Assembly (NCBI GenBank): GCA_946800325.1
Contig: OX326959.1
Location: 9,072,501-9,136,500 of the forward strand
Reading direction: 5' to 3'
Source of the DNA: Luzula sylvatica
Taxonomy: Eukaryota; Streptophyta; Magnoliopsida; Poales; Juncaceae
DNA length: 64,000 bases
Shown here: piece after piece, positions 9,894 through 22,113 of the stretch
Position numbering within the stretch: the stretch's first letter is position 1
Layout: every line of letters begins with the position of its first letter
Made by a program: the position numbers and the translations under genes
Notes under the pieces: model-generated
Told to the model about the DNA's origin: nothing
The model's database searches: none
What the model saw: only the letters and a program-made list of their open reading frames with translations

Positions 9894-10530
9894 ACATTAT
9901 ACACGAAATAATTGCGAAACACGAACATGAAATACAAGTACAAAGCACAAACACAAGTAAAAAATTTGGGTTTTTGTCAATTGTTATTTTTGTTGCTTGA
10001 AATACATATAAAATAAAACTCCTTTGCAATGACTTGATATTCTTTTCGAAAATATGTGTTTGTTTAACATTGCCTATTAAATGACAATTTGAGAAAAAAA
10101 ATTATGCAGCGATAAAAGCTAAACAAGAAGAACAATCAAAATCAATCAAAATGATTCATGACTATAATATATTTCCATAATGATTAATGACTTTTATATC
10201 TTTTCCAGCAAATTAAATTTCAAAATGAAAATACGAATATAAGTAACGGTAAATCCATTGACATGAAAACAAGATACGAAATCAATTACAAACGCAATTA
10301 CGAGTACAAAAATGAGAACATAAAACACATTGGAAGCAAAACCTAAAAGAAATGCGAAACACAAAATATTAATACTTCCAAAAAATATAAATGCGAATAC
10401 AATGCCAATATGAACTATCGATATTGATTAAATAAATGCACGAGTGTGTATACGAGAGTGTTTGTGAAAAAAAAACATGAGACACAATTCAACAATACAA
10501 ACACAAGTACGAAATAAAAAAAATAAATTA

Positions 10531-11848
10531 ACATACAAATACTCATTTTATGATAAAATACTCTGCTTTCATGAAGATAAGCCTGCAAAAAAAATGAAAT
10601 GATGAATAATTTGTTTCTGTCGATGCAATGTATGAGAATAAGACTGAAAAAATAACAAGTCACCGATGATGTTTTTTGGGACATATATTGATCAAAATAA
10701 TAGAAATATATTTATTTTTTAGGAAAGCCGGATCCTAAAAAATAAATATTATTCTCTATAAATGATCTCAATGGATCCATTTCTACTGAGGTGACAAATC
10801 CTAATATTGTTCCTGCCTTAAACAAAAAGGTTGCACATAAATTAATTAGTTCTAATTTACAAAGAAATGTTCGTGACATACAAATACTCATTTTATGATA
10901 AAATACTCTCCTTTCATGAAGATAAGCCTGCAAAAAAAATGAAATGATGAATAATTTGTTTCTGTCGATGCAATGTATGAGAATAAGACTGAAAAAAATA
11001 ACAAGTCACCGATGATGTTTTTTGGGACATATATTGATCAAAATAATAGAAATATATTTATTTTTTAGGAAATCCGGATTCTAAAAAATAAATATTATTC
11101 TCTATAAATGATCTCAATGGGTCCATTTCTACTGAGGTAACAAATCCCAATATTGTTCCTGCCTTAAACAAAAGGTTGCACAGAAATTAATTAGTTCTAA
11201 TTTACAAAGAAATGTTCATGACATAAAAATACTCATTTTATGATAAAATACTCTCCTTTCATGAAGATAAGCCTGCAAAAAAAATGAAATGATGAATAAT
11301 TTGTTTCTGTCGATGCAATGTATGAGAATAAGACTGCAAAAAATAACAAGTCACCGATGATGTTTTTTGGGACATATATTGATCAAAATAATAGAAATAT
11401 ATTTATTTTTTAGGAAAGCCGGATCCTAAAAAATAAATATTATTCTCTATAAATGATCTCAATGGATCCATTGCTACTGAGGTGACAAATCCTAATATTG
11501 TTCCTGCCTTAAACAAAAGGTTGCACATAAATTAATTAGTTCTAATTTACAAAGAAATGTTCATGACATACAAATACTCATTTTATGATAAAATACTCTC
11601 CTTTCATGAAGATAAGCCTGCAAAAAAAATTAAATGATGAATAATTTGTTTCTGTCGATGCACAATGTATGAGAATAAGACTGAAAAAAATAACAAGTCA
11701 CCGATGATGTTTTTTGGGACATATATTGATCAAAATAATAGAAATATATTTATTTTTTAGGAAAGCCGGATCCTAAAAAATAAATATTATTCTCTATAAA
11801 TGATCTCAATTGGTTCATTTCTACTGAGGTGACAAATCCCAATATATA
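10531..11848. repeat. 345-bp tandem repeat, 3.8 copies
   Basis: Units start at 10531, 10876, 11221 and 11566, all beginning ACATAMAAATACTCATTTTA, each 345 bp with only scattered differences; the fourth is cut at about 11848. Each unit has an inverted repeat TTATTTTTTAGGA...TCCTAAAAAATAA around an 8-base loop (AAGCCGGA); the second unit carries changes in loop and arm. A separate 115-bp piece of the unit, including the hairpin, recurs at about 12031-12145. Internal tandem repeats are common in Helitrons. Confidence 0.9.
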
Positions 11849-12309
11849 ATAACGAAGATTCCAGGGGATGACATAACGAAACAAATTATCTTTAATGTAT
11901 TTATTTTATTAGTACAAAAAATTATTTATTTTCTTAAAAAAAAAATAGCTGGATGATAAAGAGTTTCGAAAAATGAGATTCAAATTGCTGATAAAAAATA
12001 GTTTACATGGAAAAAAAGAGAGTTTATATCTGAACCTTGGAAAAAATAACAAATCATCGATGATGCTTTTTTGGGCATATATTGATCAAAATAATAGAAA
12101 TATACTTATTTTTTAGGAAAGCCGGATCCTAAAAAATAACAAATCATCGATTTATTTAATTTTTTTTTAATGCATATGACCTTTGTTTGTAACATATACA
12201 TGAAAACTTTCACATACCAATACAACAAAATACAAAACACTAAAACAACAATGCACATAAAAAATAATAAAAAGTATGCCCCGCGCATTTGCGCGAGTGG
12301 CAAAGCTAG

Positions 12310-12479
12310 TGAAATATATTTCTACATGAAGGTTGTAGATAATCTTATTATCTATCTAACCCAATTTGAACCATTCAAATCGGATTTTCCCACTGACAGT
12401 TATGGCCACGAATGTACGACTACATTCGTTTATCCTTGTGTACACTTTTACGGTTGATCCTGAAACTGTATTTCCTTCA
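12310..12479 (-). repeat. 3' LTR remnant (170 bp)
   Basis: Matches 19689-19858 base for base as far as I can see. The remaining about 837 bp of this LTR are missing at this place because the Helitron was inserted at 12309/12310. Confidence 0.9.
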
Positions 12480-12492
12480 GTCTCCCACTCAA
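12480..12492 (-). other. Polypurine tract
   Basis: On - the sequence is TTGAGTGGGAGAC, directly before the LTR start TGAAGG; this is the usual copia polypurine tract form. Confidence 0.75.
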
Positions 12493-13889
12493 TTTCAGAT
12501 CTACCTAAAAGGTACTCATGCATATCCAATACGCACGATTTTAGAGAATATAGCTCGCGTATCAAATACCAAGCTATGCACATCCAATGTGACAATTTTA
12601 TGATCAAGCCCGACTTAGTACGACTCGTTGTGTGACCATGTAGGTTCGACTTAACGATGGCAGTAGGTTGTTTCCAATGCCTACAAGCTCATGAGTGGGA
12701 TCTAGTCACTCCATCATAGCTACCCATGTTAAACGAATAATGATTGTGATCATTGTGCCTATCTCGAATAGCGGTTACTAGTTCTCTTGTTTACGATATC
12801 CGTTAATCAAAAGGCATGGTAATAGTCATCCTTATAATTTGATTAACTACACTTATTCCCCGATTCCGAGTTGAGTTAACAAATTTCAATCGATATTAAC
12901 CATTAATATCATTGACCGTGGCCACGGTTTTCGTTAATCGACTCATCGAGCGGCGCCTAAGAGATATCTCTTCCTTTCGGAATAAACAATTCCTATCTTG
13001 GAGACTCACATTGAATTCCGTGTTTCGGACAATACCCAATGATGACCCTTTTAACTCCCTGTTACGGTGAGCGTAAGATCATATCAAAGCATTGTGTTAC
13101 GCACGTAACGCAATCAATGATCCCCTCAAGTATGAAGAATCTAAAACCCCATCCGTCGCAAGTCCATCTATAATGACTAAACCATGTCATGGTCTCGCGG
13201 CTTCGGTCATATCCAATACATGTAACCTAACATATATCTACGTTCCCGATTCGACAAACACCTTGTCCCATGATTAGTAAAACATAATCATCTCCTCGGC
13301 TAACGTACTAGTGTACGCGTTCAGTCTATTCCCTTGTAATAGTAATGCTTCTCTCTTAAGCAAACTGACCCGCGACTAGGGATGTTTAGAAATGACACTT
13401 TAAGTGTGACGGTTTCGCTGCACATGGTCCTCAACCATGTCGACGTCCACACAAGCTCAAATCAGGGTTCATGTAACAATCATATTACACAACCCGCACA
13501 CAGTTTTCATATAAGGTGAATGCATGAAAATTTAAGTAAACAAAATTTTTAAAAGGGATACATTCATATGGACTAAGTATTTGGGTGATACAACGTTTAC
13601 CTATGGGTATCTCCATACCCACAACCTGCGAGGACTATCGTATTAGATAACTACACTCTACTCTCTTCTTCCTCCTCTAGGTATCTCCATACCCATAGTC
13701 ATCGCATGACAGTCACGCGCGACTAGAGAGAGCGGTTTTGTAAACGGGTCCGCACGTTCCCGCTAGTGTTAATCTTCAGCAAGATTGGAACATTTCCAAT
13801 ACCTACGATCACATCTTTTCACAAAATTTCATGGATCAAATGAAATTTTCTGAGTATTGGCTAGAAGTGGTTGTGACATCGGCATTTTT

Positions 13890-16800
13890 GGCTTGTACTA
13901 TTGCGTTTCACGCAATAAACAACCATAAATCCGATAACTCGTGGCTACGAGAGTTTGGTCATGTTTCCTTGATCCATACCACTTCCTTTTGCGATTAATA
14001 ACCGCAATATACTCGCCTCCGTACATAGAATCATAAATTATTGGTCTTGTGGAACCATTCCACATAACCGTGTTTTCATTTAAGCAAAACATGTACACAC
14101 TTTGTGATCGAAAGTCGTGCTACATATTTGGACGTGCTTAATCTTTGGAAACTGTTGTTGTTATAACTCTTTATAACCAACACGTCCTCCACACCATTAT
14201 AGATAAAAATCCTGAATTCTTTCGCAAAGTATTCAAGGATAACATTCACCGCTATAAATACAGATTCCAATGGGTTTAAATATACATAACCATTATGTAT
14301 ATAAATGTATAACCATTATACATTCACAAGAGTTAGTCTTATGTAACAGAATGACATTCAAACTCATGTGATTCCCATGAATTTATTGACGGTAAATTAG
14401 ACGACTTATGTGTACGACGTATAGCCACATACATATCATGACAGATATAATAGATCCTAACATCAAATGTAAGGCATAATATTATTAATTTTCGCGCTGC
14501 TTGATGTCTCACATCGAGCCTTTGAAAATTTCTGTCATTCGACATTTTGATTTAACTCCTCCAAGGAGTTATATGTTGAAAACCATTTTCAACAATATGT
14601 CGATATATGTGCCATAACATAGAACGAGAAACTTCTTAGATCTATCCTATAGATCTTCATGCTTATTCATAAGCGGTCTCGTCTAAATCATTTGTCGTTA
14701 CAAGAAATATAACGCAGCTCCCACTAACCTTCATGTGTACACAAAGTTTTCATTCGTTCCGACAATGTTATAACTGTTTATAACTTTGTCAAAACGAATA
14801 TTCCAATTCCGAGAAGCATTCTTTAATCCATCATATGGATCGTTAAAGCATGCATATCCTATTCCAATTCTTATGAATCGACAAAACCGTAAGGTTGTGT
14901 CAAGTACACATCCTTTAATAAAATTTCTGTTAAGAAATTCGGTTTTGACATCCATCTTGTCACATCACATAGTCATAATACGCGATTATGGCAAGCATAA
15001 TTTCGAGAATAGGAAAGCATGGCAACATGCGAAAACGTTTCTTCATAGTCCGACTATGAATTGCATGAAACTCTTCGCAAAAAGCCTCGCTTTATATATA
15101 TGCGTATTCCTATCCATGTAGGTTCTTCATCTTGAAAAACCTACTCACATTTCACGGGTCTAACCCAGAAAGTGATGAAATCAAGTTCTGAACTTGATAA
15201 TTTACATGGATCGAATCTCAGATTTCATGACACCATGTCATGTGGAATCAACTTTTCATAGCATCCTTGTAGGATATCGAATCATCATATGATTTCGATC
15301 TATCATCATTAGCCACGATAAATCCGTATTTACCGGCTTATGATATAGCCTACTTGATCTACGAAAAATTCCTTTGTGTGTTCGACTTGCGGTCATCAAT
15401 TCTTGATGAAGCCATGTCAACTTTCATCGGTACAATGTTCATTTTCAGATCTCGAACTCTTTCGAGATTTATTCTACTCCCAATAGCCCGCATAGAGATA
15501 AATGGCACCAAGTTCCAAACATGTGCGCATCTAGTCCTCCTCCAAGAAGGCATCTCTTCGAGCCACGAAAATCTCATTTTCGTCGGGACGTTTTAACTAA
15601 TACCCTTTAGTTTCCTTAAGGATAAACGAACAATTTCCAGATTTGGGATTGAGTTTAACCGAAACAAATTTCGAAATACACTCACATCCTCAAATCTGTA
15701 CAAGTGACAACTTCGGAACCATTCCGATCCATATCTCATATGGCGTCTTTTGTACCGATTAGAAGATTTATGGTTCATATCTTATATGCAACCATTTATT
15801 AGTGCCGCTGTCTCAAGGACGTATCCCCAAAATATTTTTGGGAGATCTTATTGACTCATCATTTATCGAACCATGTCCAACATGCGTTCATTTCCTCTTT
15901 TCGGACACATCTCAATGTTCCGAATAAAGGCAATCGTGAAACGATTCCACAATCATAAATGATCATTAATATTCATAACTCAAATATCGCCTCTTCGATC
16001 CTATCGAAAGGTTTAGCTCAAATACTCGCCTTCTCGATCCTATCGAAAAGCTTTGATTTTCTTGCTTAGTTGATTTCGTATTTCGTTTTTGAAACTCTTT
16101 GAATCTTTCAAAAGTCTCCATTTCGTCACGCATTAAATAAATATTTTCATATCTACTTTAACCGTCCATAAATGTAACAAAATACCGATAGCCTCCTCTT
16201 ACCTCGGAACTTATCGGAACATCATATGTAAATATAATTTCCCATAATTCGTTGGATCTTTCTCCAATCTTTGGAGAATGATGCCCTTTGTCGTCTTGCC
16301 TAATAAATAAGTATCGCATTAATCAATCGAATCTAATTCGAATGATTCTAGCAATCCATCACATGGAATCTAGATACGCGAGTCTTGTTTATATGGCTAA
16401 GACGGCAATGCCAAAGGAAGCAATCAACTTCTAGGTTTAATCCTCCTCGGATTTCACCATTCTTTGAGTCACTAGTTTGGACAACTCTTTGTCCGAACTC
16501 TCCATTTTGGAAAACATTTTCCCAAAATACCCTTAGACATACATTTCTTTCGATCCCGCTTTTGAATTACAAGGACATCCACGCATCTATATGCATTGGA
16601 TTCCTCGGATACTCTGAGCATCTCCAATTCAAATTTAAATCGCATCATATGCAATTTCGGGATCGACTTATCTATCGAATGCATATGATATTCGGTCACG
16701 AACATCAAATCTCGTACCATCAACACACGAGTGTTAATCAAAGACCCATAAGGCGTCTCAAAATTAACCTACTCTTTAAGCCGCATCGAACCATTCAACG

Positions 16801-17000
16801 CGCTCTAGCTCTTGAAACTATTTCATGAGCATTGTGTTTTACTTTCATATACACCCGAATTCTCAAAACAATTTTGAGAAATTTGCGTCTATACATGCCA
16901 CCACAAGGCACGTAATATCGTTCGATTCCTTCTTAAAGTTTATCGAACCCGGCTTTCTCTAAAGCCAATGCCTCGAGCCCCGAATCAACCATTTCCGTGT
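13890..17000 (-). pseudogene. Decayed copia pol (pre-integrase, integrase, RT, RNase H remnants)
   Basis: Many stops and frameshifts, but the domain order is readable on -. RNase H-like text lies at 14270-13898 (SYNNNSFQ, then MYMFCLNENTVMWNGS, DSMYGGEYIAV). RT-like text lies at 14955-14731 (MDVKTEFLNRNF, YDGLKNASRNWNIRFD, where intact elements have MDVKTAFLNG and YGLKQASR.WNIRFD). A pre-integrase-like CFLWHCRLSHI lies near 16440-16390. The integrase region between them is poorly readable. The many substitutions are compatible with cytosine-methylation decay. No function can remain. Confidence 0.7.
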
Positions 17001-17902
17001 CCAACACGTTCCTTTAAGTCTAAAGAACTATTCTTTAACTATCAAGGTTAATCATGGTAATTCCGGCCCAAAAGCTATCTATCATATCGATCTCTACGAT
17101 ATATTTGGTGTTGCTTGAAAACATAATTCTAAACGGATGATGAAGATTAACTCCTAACCGTGCGTACTTAATCTATATGCTTATATGATGAATATATGAT
17201 AGTGTTATTTTATCGAATCGATAACCCTCATACCGATACGGGACTCCAAGTCCATAACACTCAAGACCCATATTTCCGTTCCTCCCACAAGTGACTTTAG
17301 CCTATCGGGTGGGATCCCGTTATTTAGGATGGATTATATCCAATCGTATCCAATACGACTCTTGAACCTTTATAGGATTTCGGTGATGGATCGTATCCAA
17401 TACAATCCCAGTTCCGTGTGTGCATCCTATCTATGCCCCGAACTCCAATCTGATTGGCCTGGACGGTTAAGTCACAACCATCTCCAACGTATCGTTCAAA
17501 TAAGCTACTAGTGAGTCGACTTTAGCCTGTGCCTCACAAGTCCTGATTTAACGCTTGCCACCCTTTCGATTGTTTCAATATCACGTGCCCGACTTTAGCC
17601 TGAACCCACGTGAAACGTAACACCGAACTCGGTAGTAGTGGATATGGAAGGCATTTTCATGACTTAAATATTATGAGGGATCATGCCATTGCATGTTTCT
17701 AAATCCGTGACATAATCCAATTATATCACTATCACAAGATTTTCTATATGCATATGATTTATTTAGGGAGATTAATTATTCTAAATAATTAATTATCTAA
17801 TATGCTAGAATGTTTGATGCCGATCAAATCGATATAAAGAACTCAAAATTCCGAGCTTCGTAGCCAAAGTTATCGCGAAAACAAAAACAGCATCCAGAGA
17901 AG

Positions 17903-17920
17903 AGTCCGTTATAACGGACT
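17903..17920. repeat. Perfect 18-bp palindrome in leader
   Basis: AGTCCGTTATAACGGACT, followed by the half-matching ATCCGTTGTAACGCA at 17926-17940. Same CCGTT...AACGG arms as in the LTR of the young element. Confidence 0.85.
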
Positions 17921-17939
17921 TCCACATCCGTTGTAACGC

Positions 17940-18020
17940 AAGGGCCGTGGGGCGCGAGAAAACCTCGCCCGGGACGCGTCCGGGGCGCCAAAAACTACCC
18001 CCGGGGCGGCAGAAAAACTG
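17940..18020. other. GC-rich patch in element leader
   Basis: A roughly 80-bp stretch of very high GC (GGGCCGTGGGGCGCGAG, later CGCCCGGGACGCGTCCGGGG) inside AT-rich surroundings. Self-complementary in part; no coding sense seen. Confidence 0.6.
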
Positions 18021-18088
18021 TTTTTCTGCACCCTTTAGGTATTTTATTAGAACGACACTAATACTTCGCTCAAATGAAATATATTACA

Positions 18089-18540
18089 ACATGAAAGTTC
18101 TAGATAATCTAATTATCTAACTAACCCAATTTGAACCATTCAAATCGGAATTTTGTACTGAAAGTTAAAGCAGTTTTAGTAAAATACGAACAAATGAAAA
18201 GGTAAGTTTATCCAATAGACACCTTTTCAACCAAAAAACTACAGACACCTTTTCAGTATTCTGTTGAAACAAAAATATTAAATTGTTCCAACAGACTCTG
18301 AACGTGCACGAAAGTTCTAGATAATCTTATTATATAACTAACCCAATTGGATTGGACTCAATTGGAGTTTCTATGCGACATATACGGACGTTTTAGTCTC
18401 TGTATGTCAAACAGTCGCACCCTTTCAGTATTTCATAAATACGACACTGATAATTCGTTCAAATGAAAAAACTTTCTGTATCAAAGTCATAGATAATCTC
18501 ATTATCTAACTACGCCAATTTGATCCAATCAATTTGGAGT
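18089..18540. repeat. 60-bp modules with AGATAATC-N-ATTATCT dyad, leader copies
   Basis: Three diverged copies at 18089-18148, about 18306-18367 and 18480-18540. Further copies in the LTRs lie at 12324-12383, 19530-19593 and 19703-19762. Shared plan: ACATGAAAGTT, TAGATAATC, a short gap, ATTATCTA, then CTAACCCAATTTG and ATTCAAATCGGA or a variant. Confidence 0.8.
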
Positions 18541-18835
18541 TTCCCACTGAAAATTATCTTAGTTTTACTCACTATTTCGTATTCTAATTTTCTGCAGATT
18601 TTGCCGTTTCTTCCGTTTTCGCTCGTTTCTGAAACGATAAATCATGAAACCTTTTCACGATAATTCCTAGATACTCTCAATCAACTTTTGATCGATCTCT
18701 AGCGAATTCCACTTGTGATTTTAACGGAATTTGACTTTCTCTATATGTAACATCATGCAAACGGGTACGAACTTTGATGACCCGTGCGTATATCTAATAT
18801 ACGACTATGATTCGACCCTCGAATCGATGGCGATC

Positions 18836-18847
18836 GCTCTGATACCA
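18836..18847 (-). other. Primer-binding site (tRNA-iMet)
   Basis: GCTCTGATACCA on +, reverse complement of TGGTATCAGAGC; four bases from the LTR end at 18852. Confidence 0.93.
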
Positions 18848-18851
18848 CTAA

Positions 18852-19858
18852 TGGGGAATATCCTCGACCCCGGGCCCGCGCAGCGGAATGAAGGCCCGGT
18901 CCGATTCCCCGATTCCCGAGATCACGCCATGACTTCGAGGGTACGATGCGAATAGAAGGATAGATCTATACCAGCGTGAAATTGATCACGCACGAAGGGT
19001 TGATCGCCGCCTTCTATCTCCTGTCACGTTGGTGACAATCCGCGCGTCCCATACCACGCGTCTTTCACCGTTCGTTGACCGTCTTCTCACTCCTTGAGTC
19101 GATCACAATCCAAGAGCCACAATTGTCGCTCCTCTACTTGTATCCACCGTGAGTCGCAAGACGTCGGTCGCGGATGCACCTGCCTAGACGATGCACCGGC
19201 GAACTTGCTCGATCTAATCGATTCTCTATTACTCGAGAAACTCCTTTCTCGATTTCTCTCTCTTCGCACCCTTTCACTCACTAAAGATCAAATCTGAATT
19301 TGCTCTTTTCTTGTGTATATTGGGCAGAATAATCACTTGCTTAGAATGATTCAACTGATTGAATTGCTTAGTGAGGAGAGATAAAGTATCCTATTTATAT
19401 CTAATAGGATCAGGATTAGCCAAAAGGCATGTATATCCAATATACACCCTTTCACACAGAATACTGCATGAACCTGGTCAGTATTCTGTCCAGACGAAAT
19501 TGATAAATTTCTCTGACAGAAAATCACCCAACATGAAAGTTGTAGATAATCCAATTATCTACACAACCCAATTTGGCCCAGCCCAATTGGAGTTCGTATG
19601 CAAAAGTTATGAATGTTTTACTAACTGTATATCATACTGTTGCACCCTTTCGGTATTTCACATAAACGACACTTATACTTCGTTCATATGAAATATATTT
19701 CTACATGAAGGTTGTAGATAATCTTATTATCTATCTAACCCAATTTGAACCATTCAAATCGGATTTTCCCACTGACAGTTATGGCCACGAATGTACGACT
19801 ACATTCGTTTATCCTTGTGTACACTTTTACGGTTGATCCTGAAACTGTATTTCCTTCA
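18852..19858 (-). repeat. 5' LTR of the old copia element
   Basis: About 1007 bp, TG...CA on -. A TATA-like GATATAAATAGG on - lies near 19405-19392. It abuts the primer-binding site on one side and the interrupted RT of the host element on the other. Confidence 0.85.
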
Positions 19859-21708
19859 CAACATAGAGAGCAACAAACAACACGTCGTTTTCCTTCTTCC
19901 TCACATATAATGCATGCTCGTATGGGCATTGTACAAAGCCGGTCTTCTTGAAGTATGTGTCGATTCGGGTATTCCATGCTCGAGGTGCCTGTTTGAGCCC
20001 GTACAACGCCTTTCTCAACTTCAACACCTTTCCTTCTTTTCCAGCTTTCACGTAACCAGGTGGTTGCTCGACGTACACTTCTTCTTCGAACACGCCATTC
20101 AGAAATGCCGATTTCACGTCCATCTGATATATCGGCCACTTGAATTGAGCTGCTTGAGATATGAGAAGTCGGATCGTCTCCATTCTCGCAACAGGAGCGA
20201 AAACCTCGTCGTAATCAATACCGGCCTGTTGCCGATACACCTTCGCCGCCAATCGAGCCTTGTACCTTTCGATCTCGCCTTGAGCATTCATCTTCTTCTT
20301 GTACACCCATTTGACTCCTATGGGTCTGCATCCTTCTGGTAATTCGACCAAGTCCCACGTCTTGTTTTTCTCGATAGCCCCAATCTCTTCATCCATTGCG
20401 GCTTGTCATTTCTTGTTCCTCACAGCTTCTTCAAAGGAGATATTCTCCGAATCTGCCAAAAGACAAATAAGATGTACCTCACTGGTTGCATCGTACAGCT
20501 CTTGTATGCTCCTTGTGCGTGTCTTTCTCGGCTCGTCTTCTTCATCAGGTATTGCGGGGCTAGTCGGTACAACAGTTGAGGATTCTTCTTTCTCGGACTC
20601 GTCTGACTCGGCGTCCTCATCTTCCATCTCACACTTCTTATTCCAGTCCCATGCACTCTTCTCATTCACATGGACATCTCGGCTCACCACAACTTTTCTT
20701 TCAATGGAACTCTTGTATGTTTACCGAGTACGCAACCTTCGCAAAATCTGCTCGTGTAGTCCATATCTGGCAGACCGTGCACCATGTCCTTTTTCGCCAA
20801 TTCTCGGACCAGCACTCCTTCGCGTAGTGTCCAGGCTTGCCGCAGTTGTAACACTGGACACTTGCTCGACTCGACCAGTTTCCTCGTCCACGACCTCGTC
20901 CTCGGCCGCGCCAATTTTGCTGATTTGGTTGCTTCTTTTCTTCGGAATTATAGTTTCCGCCTCTGCCTCGACCACCAAATCGACCTCCTCGGCCGCGTCC
21001 TCTTCCTTGATTGTTCTCAACGTACATCGCCTTCTCTTCATCTATGGTCGCCTTTACTTGCAGAGCCTCCTGGTGTGACTCGTTCTCCTTCTTTTTCTTT
21101 CGATGCTCGTGTGCTTCGAGTGAACCTGCCAATTCATCAACGGTTATTTGATCTAAATCTTTCGACTCTTCAATAGCGCACACCACGTTTTCGAACTTCT
21201 CGGTTAAAGACCGTAGAATCTTCTCAACAACTCCTGCGTCGGTTAGAGCTTCTCCGTTGCCCTTTAACTGATTCGCCACTGCTTGTACTTGCGAGATGTA
21301 ATCGGACACTCCCTCTGATTCCTTCATCTTCATGGACTCCAATTCGCCTCGCAAAGTCTGGAGCCTCACTTGCTTCACTCGGTCGGCACCCTTGAACACT
21401 CTCTCCAAAGTGTCCCATGCTTCCTTCGAAGTTTTTGCGCCGGCAATCTTCTGAAAACCCGACTCGTCTGCAGCTTGGTACAACAGGTACATGGCGGTCT
21501 TGTCCTTCACTCGTTTCTCTTTCATTGCTTTTAATTGGTTTACCGTCTGCTCCGTTTCGGCAACCGGTTCCACGTAGCCAGTTTCGACTATCTCCCAAAC
21601 ATCTTGCGCACCGAGTAACGCCCGCATCTGTATACTCCATACTTCGTAATTCGTCTTCGTCAATCGCGGTAGCGGTATATGGCCAAAGGCACTCCCAGAA
21701 CTAGCTAT
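19859..21708 (-). pseudogene. Copia gag-pol remnant with deletions
   Basis: Gag text runs from about 21708 to 20800 on -: LTKTNYEVWSIQMRALLGA near the start and knuckle CYNCGKPGHYAKEC. The expected start codon is ATA (21708-21706), so initiation is lost. Directly after the knuckle the frame changes into pre-integrase text (ELAKKDMVHGLPDMDYTSR, CEGCVLGKHTR), meaning the protease is deleted. A second deletion removes most of the integrase and joins to SRDVHVNEKSAWDW. The RT (RVT_2) starts near 20396 ([43 protein letters not shown]) and ends at FVALYV where the old element is inserted, just before the catalytic YVDD. Non-functional. Confidence 0.85.
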
Positions 21709-21727
21709 CGCTCTGATGCTAATTTAT

Positions 21728-22113
21728 TGGTAATACATGATTCGAATATGGATTCAAATAGGGATTTCTAATAAACAAAAACTCTCTCTTATAATTCTAA
21801 TAATCACTTACAAGTTTTTCTCTATTTTCTAATTGATATTTTGATATTTTAATTGCTAAACATCCGAGCCTTATTTATAGGAAATAAGGCTCCATAAACT
21901 CGAGATACAAGGAATTAAACATTGTCTTAAAAACTATTTCCTAAACTAATTTCCTTATAATTAAAATCTGTCCCATAATTATTTCCTAACTTTATTTCCT
22001 TAAAATAATATTTTCCTAAAATTATTTGGGCTAATTAAACTTGATAAATATTTGTATGGGCTTGGACTTATTAACAATGACATCTTACTTATTTACGTAC
22101 AAGATAATTAACA
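21728..22113 (-). repeat. 386-bp copia LTR
   Basis: On - begins TGTTAATTATCTTG and ends ATGTATTACCA. A TATA box CTATAAATAAGG lies near 21890-21878 on -. Followed by the degenerate primer-binding site. Confidence 0.75.

Larger units (their letters stand above)
9619..12309 (+). mobile_element. Helitron-like 3' segment (non-autonomous)
   Basis: The right end is a textbook Helitron terminus: hairpin CGCGC-ATTT-GCGCG (12282-12295), ten bases, then CTAG (12306-12309) followed by a host T. The next 170 bp (12310-12479) match the intact LTR copy at 19689-19858, which reads ...CATA/TGAAAT..., so insertion was exactly between A and T as expected. The 5' TC end is not identifiable and may lie left of the retrotransposon or outside the window. 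The body is AT-rich, codes for nothing visible and contains a 345-bp tandem repeat. Confidence 0.7.
12310..19858 (-). mobile_element. Old, decayed copia-type LTR retrotransposon
   Basis: Reading on -: 5' LTR 19858-18852 (TGAAGGAAATAC...ATTCCCCA), tRNA-iMet PBS, GC-rich leader, decayed gag-pol, PPT (12492-12480) and a 170-bp remnant of the 3' LTR (12479-12310) interrupted by the Helitron end. No long ORF survives, but RT- and RNase-H-like text is visible. It is inserted in the RT of another copia element (19859 onwards). Confidence 0.85.
19859..22113 (-). mobile_element. Internally deleted copia element, 5' part
   Basis: On -: LTR 22113-21728, PBS-like site (21722-21710, GCTCTGATGCTAA on +, two mismatches to the iMet site), gag, a fragment of pre-integrase, an integrase C-terminal fragment and RT cut at 19859 by the old element. 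The rest of RT, RNase H and the 3' LTR are not found in the window. Confidence 0.85.

Noticed and set aside
20299..21078. 259-aa open frame on + within the copia remnant
   Set aside because: Antisense shadow of the gag/RT text on -, Ser-rich low-complexity, no family pattern.
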